Origin: an uncultured Collinsella sp.
GTDB lineage: Bacteria; Actinomycetota; Coriobacteriia; Coriobacteriales; Coriobacteriaceae
Assembly: GCA_900542125.1 (NCBI GenBank)
Contig: UQMO01000023.1
Span: 1-35,851, forward strand
Length of the DNA: 35,851 nucleotides
Reading direction: 5' to 3'
The position numbers were made by a program, and so were the translations under genes. Shown in pieces: positions 30,852-35,851 of the stretch. The notes below the pieces were generated by a model. That model worked only from the letters and a program-made list of their open reading frames with translations, was not told the origin of the DNA and searched no databases. Position 1 is the first letter of the stretch, and every line of letters begins with the position of its first letter.

Positions 30852-31256
30852 ATGGAAATCACCAACTGCGAGCAGTACGTGCTCGCCGAGCTGGACTACG
30901 AGCAGCGCCGCAACGAGCGCCTCGAAGCCGAGAACAACAAGCTGGCCAAGCAGCTCAAATCTATGACCAAGAGGGCCGCGAGCTACTACGAGACGATCAC
31001 CCGCCCGAAGACGCCCATCGAGGCGCTCGCGGATAGGGTCATGCGCGAGGAGATGCTGGCCCGCTTCTCCTATGCCGAGGTGACGGGCGTGGAGGACCTG
31101 TATACCGGAAAGACGCTCGACTTCGACGAATGGTGCCACCAAGCGGTGCGCCTGAAGACGCTGCCGGACGGCATCAGCGAGGAGACGCTCATCCAATTCA
31201 TGCGCGACGACCTCAAGGCCATCTACGACGCGGAGGTGGCCAAGTGTACCGAGTAG
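30852..31256 (+). CDS. Unknown coiled-coil phage protein
   Basis: A 134-residue protein. Residues 15-50 (DYEQRRNERLEAENNKLAKQLKSMTKRA) form a clear coiled coil; the rest is acidic and helical. ATG 30852, two bases past the previous stop. No family recognised. The next gene starts inside its end. Confidence 0.65.
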   Translation: MEITNCEQYVLAELDYEQRRNERLEAENNKLAKQLKSMTKRAASYYETITRPKTPIEALADRVMREEMLARFSYAEVTGVEDLYTGKTLDFDEWCHQAVRLKTLPDGISEETLIQFMRDDLKAIYDAEVAKCTE

Positions 31257-31426
31257 AGGCTGTCGTTTTCGACAAGACCGACGGCGGCAGGCCGAGGCCG
31301 TCGAGCGGAGCCTTCTACGACGTCTGCGCCGGGAGCTTCGAGAAGTGCATGGAGTTCATCCGCGCCAACGCCGTGACCCCGCCGGACTGCCTGCCGACCT
31401 TCTACCGCATCGCCCGCGATGAATAG
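31244..31426 (+). CDS. Small unknown phage protein
   Basis: A 60-residue frame from GTG 31244, with GGAGGT nine bases ahead, overlapping the previous gene by 13 bases and the next by 8. The residues (FDKTDGGRPRPSSGAFYDVC) show no family. The close packing and good codon use favour a real gene. Confidence 0.55.
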   Translation: MYRVEAVVFDKTDGGRPRPSSGAFYDVCAGSFEKCMEFIRANAVTPPDCLPTFYRIARDE

Positions 31427-31811
31427 GGCATGCGCGGGGCAGACGGTCCTCGACCTCTTCCCCGCGCCTCCGCGCGACCACGTCGAGGACACGCTCACGT
31501 GGATGTGCGACGTGCACGGGTGCATCAGGGGCGAGATAGAGGGCGAGGTCCGCGAGCTGTACCGCGACTTCGGCACCGTGGAGGCGTTCGACCGCTGCAA
31601 GGCGCTGGTCGACTTCCATGACGGGAAGAAGTGCCACGAGCCGCTCCTATGCACCACCCCACGGCAGATAGGCGTGTTCGACCCAAACGTGAAGGTCCAC
31701 ACGGTGTGGGACCGCTGCTGGGCGGCGACCCACGGCCTGCCGATGGGGCAGGTGTTCAGATTGAGAAGCTGGGACTACGGCCAGAAGAGACCAGGGAGCT
31801 GGATGGAATGA
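31419..31811 (+). CDS. Unknown phage protein with conserved cysteines
   Basis: A 130-residue protein. It contains WMCDVHGCIRGEIEGEVRELYRDF and, at its end, VWDRCWAATHGLPMGQVFRLRSWDYG. Cysteine and histidine pairs suggest a metal site, but the pattern matches no family I know. Overlaps its neighbours by 8 and 4 bases. Confidence 0.6.
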   Translation: MNRACAGQTVLDLFPAPPRDHVEDTLTWMCDVHGCIRGEIEGEVRELYRDFGTVEAFDRCKALVDFHDGKKCHEPLLCTTPRQIGVFDPNVKVHTVWDRCWAATHGLPMGQVFRLRSWDYGQKRPGSWME

Positions 31812-31927
31812 GGAGACCGACCGGGGAGGACGCCATAAGGGCCGCAGCGCTGCTGCTTAGCATCCCGCTGCTTTTAGCGTGCCTCCCGCTTATCGCATAC
31901 GACTGGATTAAGGAGAAGACGAGATGA
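31808..31927 (+). CDS. 39-residue membrane peptide
   Basis: One membrane segment (AAALLLSIPLLLACLPLIAYDW) between a basic start and a KEKTR end. ATGA overlaps on both sides support it. Small single-span peptides of this type occur in early phage operons; role unknown. Confidence 0.55.
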   Translation: MRRPTGEDAIRAAALLLSIPLLLACLPLIAYDWIKEKTR

Positions 31928-32223
31928 ACGAGATCACTGCCGAGGAGAGGCTCCGCATCGTCGAGGAGCTGAACCGCACGGCCAACGACAGCCTGGGCGG
32001 CGAGAGCCTCCAGCGCGCGCTGGCCAGAATCACCGGGGCGGAGGACACGAGCTGGCGCGGGGTCATGCGCCGCGTTGCCGAGCTGGCGTACCGCCCGACG
32101 ACGCAGGTGCAGGTGGCTCCCGACGGCCGGTACCACTGCTTCGCCTGCGGCCACGACGGCAGGACCGCACCCACGGGCGGCCTGAACTACTGCGAGCAGT
32201 GCGGGGCGGAGGTGACCAACTGA
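31924..32223 (+). CDS. Small protein with C-terminal zinc ribbon
   Basis: A 99-residue protein: a helical first two thirds and then YHCFACGHDGRTAPTGGLNYCEQCGAEVTN, two CxxC knuckles 18 residues apart forming a zinc ribbon. Overlaps both neighbours. Likely nucleic acid or protein binding. Confidence 0.65.
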   Translation: MNEITAEERLRIVEELNRTANDSLGGESLQRALARITGAEDTSWRGVMRRVAELAYRPTTQVQVAPDGRYHCFACGHDGRTAPTGGLNYCEQCGAEVTN

Positions 32224-32432
32224 TGGATAAGCCCGACATCTACAGCGACGGGGAGAGGCCGGAGCGCTGCGCGAACTGCAACCATGTCAGGACGACCGTG
32301 TTCCGCAGCGTCTACGGGACCGAGCGCATCGAGTACGAGTGCATGCGCAGGCCCGAGTTCATCCACCGCACCCAGGGCGAGGCGCGCTGCAACTACTGGA
32401 CCGACGCGAGCTACGAGACCGGGGATGACTAA
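32223..32432 (+). CDS. Small cysteine-rich phage protein
   Basis: A 69-residue protein with RCANCNHVRTTVF at the start and two further single cysteines (YECMRRP, ARCNYW), enough for one zinc. The TGATG and TAATG overlaps tie it into the chain. No family name. Confidence 0.62.
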   Translation: MDKPDIYSDGERPERCANCNHVRTTVFRSVYGTERIEYECMRRPEFIHRTQGEARCNYWTDASYETGDD

Positions 32433-32638
32433 TGGCAATTATCGAAATGCCCAAGGGCGTGACCCCATCCATGATCCCCGAGTATGCAACGCCCAACGAA
32501 TGGGCCGAGGCTTTCAACGTGAGTGTGAGGACCGTCTACAGGATGTGCAGCCTTGGGGAGCTAATGACCGTGAAGGTCCGCGGCAGCATCCGCATTTGCC
32601 GCGACATGTCCTTTGTACTGCTGGGGCTAGATAGGTGA
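32432..32638 (+). CDS. Excisionase-like HTH protein, possible directionality factor
   Basis: A 68-residue protein with the winged helix-turn-helix of excisionases and HTH_17 proteins: YATPNEWAEAFNVSVRTVYRMCSLGELMTVKVRGSIRICRD at about residues 18-58. In an element with a serine integrase, a small DNA-binding protein of this kind made from the lytic operon is a good candidate for the factor that turns integration into excision. It may instead be a plain regulator. Confidence 0.72.
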   Translation: MAIIEMPKGVTPSMIPEYATPNEWAEAFNVSVRTVYRMCSLGELMTVKVRGSIRICRDMSFVLLGLDR

Positions 32639-32643
32639 TAGCA

Positions 32644-33102
32644 ATGGCGAATATCGAGTTACCAAAAGATGCCGAGGGCCGCGAGATTCCGCTGGACACC
32701 AAGGTGCTGTACAACGACAGAGGCGTCGGGTACGAGGTGAACAGGTTCACGTTCGGGGTCGATGTGATCACACACGAGGTCGAATGGACAGCCTGTTCCT
32801 ACGGGACTGGGGACATGGTGTACCACTTACCTGTCAACTCCATGCACCTAGAGAGGCCGGACAGCCTCAAGCAGCTCGCGGAAGACCTCAACCGTGTGCG
32901 GGATGCTCACGATGAGCGCGGCAAGAAATACCACGAAACGCCGGTCGACTACATCCAGTGCCAAGGCAAGCGCTGCGACGATTGCCGACTGCATAACCAC
33001 GAGATTGGCGAGACGTGCTTCGAGGCCATGATGGACGACATCGTATCGCGCGTGAACCGTCTGTATATTGATTCCAAATATCTGGACGGTGATTCCGAAT
33101 GA
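32644..33102 (+). CDS. Phage protein with IELPKDAxGREIPLD motif, paralogue 1
   Basis: A 152-residue protein. It begins with IELPKDAEGREIPLDTKVLY, a motif repeated in the next gene, followed by a beta-rich middle and a C-terminal part with CQGKRCDDCRL and a last helix. The cysteines may bind zinc. ATG at 32644; an upstream GTG at 32635 is possible. Function unknown. Confidence 0.7.
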   Translation: MANIELPKDAEGREIPLDTKVLYNDRGVGYEVNRFTFGVDVITHEVEWTACSYGTGDMVYHLPVNSMHLERPDSLKQLAEDLNRVRDAHDERGKKYHETPVDYIQCQGKRCDDCRLHNHEIGETCFEAMMDDIVSRVNRLYIDSKYLDGDSE

Positions 33103-33479
33103 TTGAGCTGCCGAGGGATGCCAAAGGCCGTGAGATTCCGCTGGATGTTGACGCGCTGTACGACAAGAACGGCAACAGGGTCGAGGTGTTCAGGTGGAAC
33201 TACGTCCGAGGCAGGAACAACAACTGGACGTTCAATCGCCTGCTTGAGTTTGTCACAGTTCCGCTCTACCCGCGGGATTACTTCCTAACACCGCCAGACA
33301 GTTGGGAGAAGCTCGAAGAGGACTTGGACAGGTGCATTAAGGCAGACAGCCTTTGCGCGTACAGCCCGTCAGAAGAATGTTCAACGTGCATCCTGCCAAG
33401 GGATAGTCAATGCCATTGCGATTCGCTGGCACTCGAGGCCATCAAGGAGCGCATCCGCGAGCTGAAGGGTGAGAACTGA
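33099..33479 (+). CDS. Phage protein with IELPRDAxGREIPLD motif, paralogue 2
   Basis: A 126-residue paralogue of the gene before it. It shares the N-terminal motif (IELPRDAKGREIPLDVDALY), the middle segment ending PPDSWEKLEEDLDR and a C-terminal cysteine cluster (CSTCILPRDSQCHC). ATGA overlap with the first copy. The two are a tandem duplication that has diverged most in the middle. Confidence 0.7.
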   Translation: MIELPRDAKGREIPLDVDALYDKNGNRVEVFRWNYVRGRNNNWTFNRLLEFVTVPLYPRDYFLTPPDSWEKLEEDLDRCIKADSLCAYSPSEECSTCILPRDSQCHCDSLALEAIKERIRELKGEN

Positions 33480-33688
33480 TGAACTTTTCCGATTATGTCG
33501 AATTGGAAAAACGCGCGGAGGCACACGGCCTAGGGGACGACCCGTCGCTGGCGCAGCTCCTGCATATTATCCAGTTCAAGCAGGCTGTTGTGCGAGGACA
33601 CAAGAGGACGATGAGCGACCTTGCCACTTGGGAGAAGAACATCGCGAACTGTGTCGAGCAGCGCATAAAGGAAGCGGAGGGGTTGTAG
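33479..33688 (+). CDS. Small unknown helical phage protein
   Basis: A 69-residue, mostly helical protein (MNFSDYVELEKRAEAHGLGD begins it). TGATG overlap with the previous gene. Base composition is slightly poorer in GC than its neighbours. No family recognised. Confidence 0.58.
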   Translation: MNFSDYVELEKRAEAHGLGDDPSLAQLLHIIQFKQAVVRGHKRTMSDLATWEKNIANCVEQRIKEAEGL

Positions 33689-34018
33689 ATGATCACTGAC
33701 GATGTGCGCCGCGAGGCGGCAAAGGAGCTGCGGGAGCTTGCGACCCCCGGATGCATCCGCTACGCAGAGGAGTTCTACGAGGAGCTCCGCGAGATCGTCG
33801 CCTCTGACCTTGACGGCAGTTTCGACGGCATGGCCAACTCGCTGGCGGACCTAATCGACCGCCCGACCTGCAAAATCATCCTCGTGGGAGAGCTGCGCAC
33901 GGCCTACGGCAAGCCGATCACCGGGGTAAACGGATACGTGCTGTCGTGCGGGCACTCGGCGGTCGGGCTCGAGAAGCCGAGGTATTGCCCGAAATGCGGG
34001 GAGGAAGTGAGCGAATGA
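33689..34018 (+). CDS. Phage protein with C-terminal zinc ribbon
   Basis: A 109-residue protein: a helical part with EEFYEELREIVASDLDGSFD, then a beta-hairpin zinc ribbon with one cysteine and histidine (LSCGHSAVG) and a knuckle (YCPKCGEEVSE). It ends in an ATGA overlap with the Lar-like gene. Confidence 0.64.
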   Translation: MITDDVRREAAKELRELATPGCIRYAEEFYEELREIVASDLDGSFDGMANSLADLIDRPTCKIILVGELRTAYGKPITGVNGYVLSCGHSAVGLEKPRYCPKCGEEVSE

Positions 34019-34227
34019 TTGACCGAGACCAGCTCAAATGCTGCCCGTGCTGCGGCACAACCGAGCATCTTGCGCATTCCGCGTACCGCCCCCAGATTGG
34101 CGGCATATGGCAGTTCGTTTACTGCGCCTCGTGCGGGGCGCGCGGAGACGGCGACCCGATGGATGCCAGAGGCGCGCGCGACCGATGGAACCGGGGGCCT
34201 GTCCAGATACGAGCGGAGGTGGCCTGA
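34015..34227 (+). CDS. Lar-like (restriction alleviation type) zinc protein
   Basis: A 70-residue protein with CCPCCGTTEHLAHSAY, VYCASCGARGDG and the end motif A-R-x3-WN (ARGARDRWNRG). This is the Lar/Ral family pattern: two CxxC knuckles around a short strand pair and a closing WN. Lar of prophage Rac reduces type I restriction. Many family members have unknown roles, so antirestriction is only a suggestion. Confidence 0.75.
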   Translation: MIDRDQLKCCPCCGTTEHLAHSAYRPQIGGIWQFVYCASCGARGDGDPMDARGARDRWNRGPVQIRAEVA

Positions 34228-34517
34228 TGGACACGATGGAGGACATCCTCGCGGACTGCAACGAGGTGTTCCGCTACGACGAGACGAGGCCGCAGGACCG
34301 CGCCCACACGTACCTCAAGGAGCACAGGGTCTGCCGGGGGTACGACGACACGGCCATGGAGCGCGCCGCCCAGGACATGATCGAGCGCGCATACGCGGTC
34401 GGGCGGATGGAGAGCAGCGAGGCGGTGGCGAGGGAGACCGCGCGCATCATCGCCGAGGGAATAGCGAAGGAGCTGGGCATGACGCCCGGAGAGGAGCAGA
34501 CATGCGATTCGAGATAA
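34227..34517 (+). CDS. Unknown helical phage protein
   Basis: A 96-residue acidic, helical protein with one long alanine-rich helix (AMERAAQDMIERAYAVGRME, about 44-63). TGATG overlap upstream; the next gene starts inside its end. No family recognised. Confidence 0.6.
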   Translation: MDTMEDILADCNEVFRYDETRPQDRAHTYLKEHRVCRGYDDTAMERAAQDMIERAYAVGRMESSEAVARETARIIAEGIAKELGMTPGEEQTCDSR

Positions 34518-34669
34518 CCGAGGTCCACGTGGTGGACATCCCCGACAGCGAGGTCGAGGAGATGGACAACCCGCTCGAGGAGATCAAGGACGACGCGCAC
34601 TGGTTCATCGAGACCTACGAGCGCGAGGCGTGGTGCGAGGAGGTGACCCGCCTTGGCCGCCAGCTGTGA
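34502..34669 (+). CDS. Small acidic phage protein
   Basis: A 55-residue protein, about one third Asp or Glu (VVDIPDSEVEEMDNPLEEIK is the middle). Overlaps the previous gene by 16 bases, with GGAGAGGAG ahead of its ATG. Such small acidic proteins may mimic DNA, for example to block host enzymes; here that is only a thought. Confidence 0.55.
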   Translation: MRFEITEVHVVDIPDSEVEEMDNPLEEIKDDAHWFIETYEREAWCEEVTRLGRQL

Positions 34670-34943
34670 GCCGGGATACAACCTCCCGGACGGATGCACC
34701 GACGCGGCAATCGACAGGCACTTCGGCGAGGGCAAGCCAACGTGCGCCGAGTGCAAGCGCATGGTCGAGTGCTGCTGCGACTACGGCATCTGCGAGGTCG
34801 AGTTCGACCGGGCGTACGCCGAGGAGTTCGGCACCGGCGACGCCGAGAACTCTAGCTTCGGGGCGATGTGGGCGCTCGAGTGGATACCGAACCACATGAG
34901 GGACATGCAGGAGGCGGCGTGCGAGACCTTCGAGAGCTACTAG
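34653..34943 (+). CDS. Small cysteine-rich phage protein
   Basis: A 96-residue protein starting at TTG 34653 behind GAGGAGGT. It has CAECKRMVECCCDYGICEVEF, a dense cysteine group that probably binds zinc, and an acidic helix at the end. Overlaps both neighbours. No family name. Confidence 0.6.
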   Translation: MAASCEPGYNLPDGCTDAAIDRHFGEGKPTCAECKRMVECCCDYGICEVEFDRAYAEEFGTGDAENSSFGAMWALEWIPNHMRDMQEAACETFESY

Positions 34944-35041
34944 CGCTGGCCCTTTTGGCGGCGGCCCTGCTGGCGGCATGGGCATGGACGGTCCGCGCCC
35001 TCGCCGCAGGGCTCCTCCTGCTCGCATTCATGGCACTATAG
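34919..35041 (+). CDS. 40-residue hydrophobic membrane peptide
   Basis: From GTG 34919, five bases after AGGAGG, it gives an almost wholly hydrophobic peptide (LLALALLAAALLAAWAW, then LLLLAFMAL) with one basic turn, two membrane spans. It overlaps the previous gene by 25 bases. Plausible but short. Confidence 0.5.
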   Translation: MRDLRELLALALLAAALLAAWAWTVRALAAGLLLLAFMAL

Positions 35042-35050
35042 GAGGGACAC

Positions 35051-35179
35051 ATGATCGACTGGAAGAGGGCGGGCGGGTGCCTGCTCATCATCGCGGCCTG
35101 CCTCGCCATAGACGCGGCGGCGGTGGCCGTGATGTTCAAGATGCTGCCGGCGCTGTCGGCGGCGATTGGAGTGGGATAG
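35051..35179 (+). CDS. 42-residue membrane peptide
   Basis: ATG 35051 behind GGAGGGA. A short basic start (MIDWKRAGG) is followed by one membrane segment (CLLIIAACLAIDAAAVAVMF). Together with the preceding peptide it may form a small membrane pair, such as a holin-like or signalling function; this is not shown. Confidence 0.55.
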   Translation: MIDWKRAGGCLLIIAACLAIDAAAVAVMFKMLPALSAAIGVG

Positions 35180-35350
35180 ATGGACAACAAGGAGTACAGC
35201 CAGCACAGGGTTGAGCAGGGAATCACGGCTGCGCTCGAGGCGTTCAAGCTGCTGGGCCTCACGCCGCTGGAGATATTCCAGGCGGCCCGCAGCATCAGCC
35301 TGGGCGTGGCAGCCAAGGCCAAGGCCGAGAGCGGGAGGCGCGAGCTGTGA
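35180..35350 (+). CDS. Small helical phage protein
   Basis: A 56-residue helical protein (GITAALEAFKLLGLTPLEIF is its core). It starts directly after the previous stop and overlaps the HNH start. No family recognised. Confidence 0.57.
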   Translation: MDNKEYSQHRVEQGITAALEAFKLLGLTPLEIFQAARSISLGVAAKAKAESGRREL

Positions 35351-35727
35351 GCGTGTACTGCCCGCACTGCGGCCGCACACACCCCGAGGGCCAGCGCTGC
35401 CCGTGCAGGCCGAGGCCCAAGCGCAGGCCGACGGAGGGCGACGCCACGAGGGCCGAGCGCGAGCCATGGCGCACCGAGTACTCGTCGAGCGCGTACCGCA
35501 AGGCGAGGCAGAGGGCCATCGGCAGGCAGCTGGGCAGGTGCGCCGACTGCGGGAAGGTGTGCGCCGAGTACCGCGACGGCCGCTGGTACACGGCCGGGAT
35601 GGGCGGCGAGGTGGACCACGGCCGCGCGCTGTGCGAGGGCGGCGGCAGCGAGGTGGAGAACCTGACGCTAAGGTGCAAGAGCTGCCACAAGAAGCGCGAT
35701 GATGCGCGCAGGGCGGCGAACAGATAG
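35347..35727 (+). CDS. HNH endonuclease
   Basis: A 126-residue protein with an N-terminal zinc knuckle (YCPHCGRTHPEGQRCPC) and an HNH nuclease core: C65-x2-C68, then VDH (D90, H91), N105 and C110-x2-C113-H114. In tailed phages such a gene usually stands just before the terminase small subunit and works in DNA packaging. That gene would be next, beyond the contig end. GTG start in an overlap with the previous stop. Confidence 0.88.
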   Translation: MSVYCPHCGRTHPEGQRCPCRPRPKRRPTEGDATRAEREPWRTEYSSSAYRKARQRAIGRQLGRCADCGKVCAEYRDGRWYTAGMGGEVDHGRALCEGGGSEVENLTLRCKSCHKKRDDARRAANR

Positions 35728-35738
35728 CTTTTATGCAC

Positions 35739-35775
35739 AAGGGTGTGGCCTCGGACGGGGCTGCACCCCTTTTTT
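35739..35775 (+). terminator. Terminator after the early operon
   Basis: GGGTGTGGCC pairs with GGCTGCACCC (two wobble pairs, 8-base loop), followed by a run of seven T. It starts 13 bases after the HNH stop and separates early genes from the expected packaging genes. TTTTATGCAC occurs on both sides of it (35729-35738 and 35772-35781). Confidence 0.82.
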
Positions 35776-35802
35776 ATGCACGACCCCCCTACCCCCTCGG
35801 AA

Positions 35803-35851
35803 CTGTCTCTTATACACATCTGACGCTGCCGACGAAGGCTTAGGTGTAGAT
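35803..35851. other. Illumina Nextera adapter (mosaic end, Read 1, i5 index, P5 tail)
   Basis: Not biological. CTGTCTCTTATACACATCT (35803-35821) is the Tn5 mosaic end, followed by the Read 1 adapter to 35835, an 8-base index AGGCTTAG (35836-35843) and GTGTAGAT, the start of the reversed P5 primer. Confidence 0.98.

Larger units (their letters stand above)
21991..35802. mobile_element. Prophage-like element in tRNA-Glu, right end missing
   Basis: The left end is at the tRNA 3' end next to the integrase. The module order is integrase, moron, repressors, switch, Cro, recombination (RusA, ERF, SSB), replication (DUF6291-like, DnaC-like), small accessory genes, HNH. This is the left and early half of a temperate siphophage. 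No terminase, portal or capsid gene and no second attachment site is present before the adapter. A non-phage integrative element cannot be fully excluded. Confidence 0.85.

Noticed and set aside
35295..35819. Minus-strand frame of 174 residues beginning MCIRDS
   Set aside because: It begins in the right adapter and is antisense to the HNH gene.

Overview
The window is one assembled contig, probably from a Collinsella-like member of the Coriobacteriia. The basis is high GC with GC-rich third codon positions, Gram-positive style ribosome binding sites, a MurT/GatD cell-wall enzyme, and a gene set of guaA, type I asparaginase, ychF and glycerol dehydrogenases. Genus is an inference; no 16S gene is present. 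Both ends are Illumina Nextera adapters with index and P7/P5 bases (1-49 and 35803-35851), so only about 50-35802 is biological DNA.

Host, left part (50-6300): a truncated sensor kinase, a decayed stretch with two gene remnants, a DUF3800 gene lacking a normal start codon, and a minus-strand group that looks like a small defence or accessory island. That group holds a protein with a HEPN-like RxxxxH motif next to a DUF4365 nuclease-like protein, and an AAA_14/DUF4143 ATPase. A GyrI-like gene fragment closes it.

Host, core part (6300-21990): guaA, asparaginase, an XRE regulator divergent from a HAD-like remnant protein around a perfect 26-bp palindrome, a DUF1648 membrane protein, ychF, a polyferredoxin, two tandem glycerol-dehydrogenase paralogues and an iron alcohol dehydrogenase. 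A translationally coupled pair of helical-repeat proteins follows, then a single-chain MurT-GatD fusion that would amidate lipid II. Two hairpins (14287-14317 and 21622-21656) share a core and look like REP elements. Between the fusion gene and tRNA-Glu lie four 15-bp repeats at an exact 40-bp period in alternating orientation.

Phage part (about 21990-35802, right end missing): a prophage or related element inserted at the 3' end of tRNA-Glu(TTC) by a large serine recombinase. The recombinase reading frame ends inside the tRNA gene, antisense to it. The minus-strand lysogeny operon runs XRE repressor, second XRE protein, Tat-type lipoprotein, recombinase. It faces a plus-strand early operon across a switch with two good promoters and three CCCAAAAYGGGG-type operators. 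The early operon is a tightly overlapped chain of more than 25 genes: Cro-like regulator, RusA, ERF annealing protein, SSB, a DUF6291-like replication protein, a DnaC-like ATPase, two HNH proteins, an excisionase-like HTH protein, a Lar-like zinc protein and many small unknowns. It stops at a terminator just before the contig end, where packaging genes would be expected.
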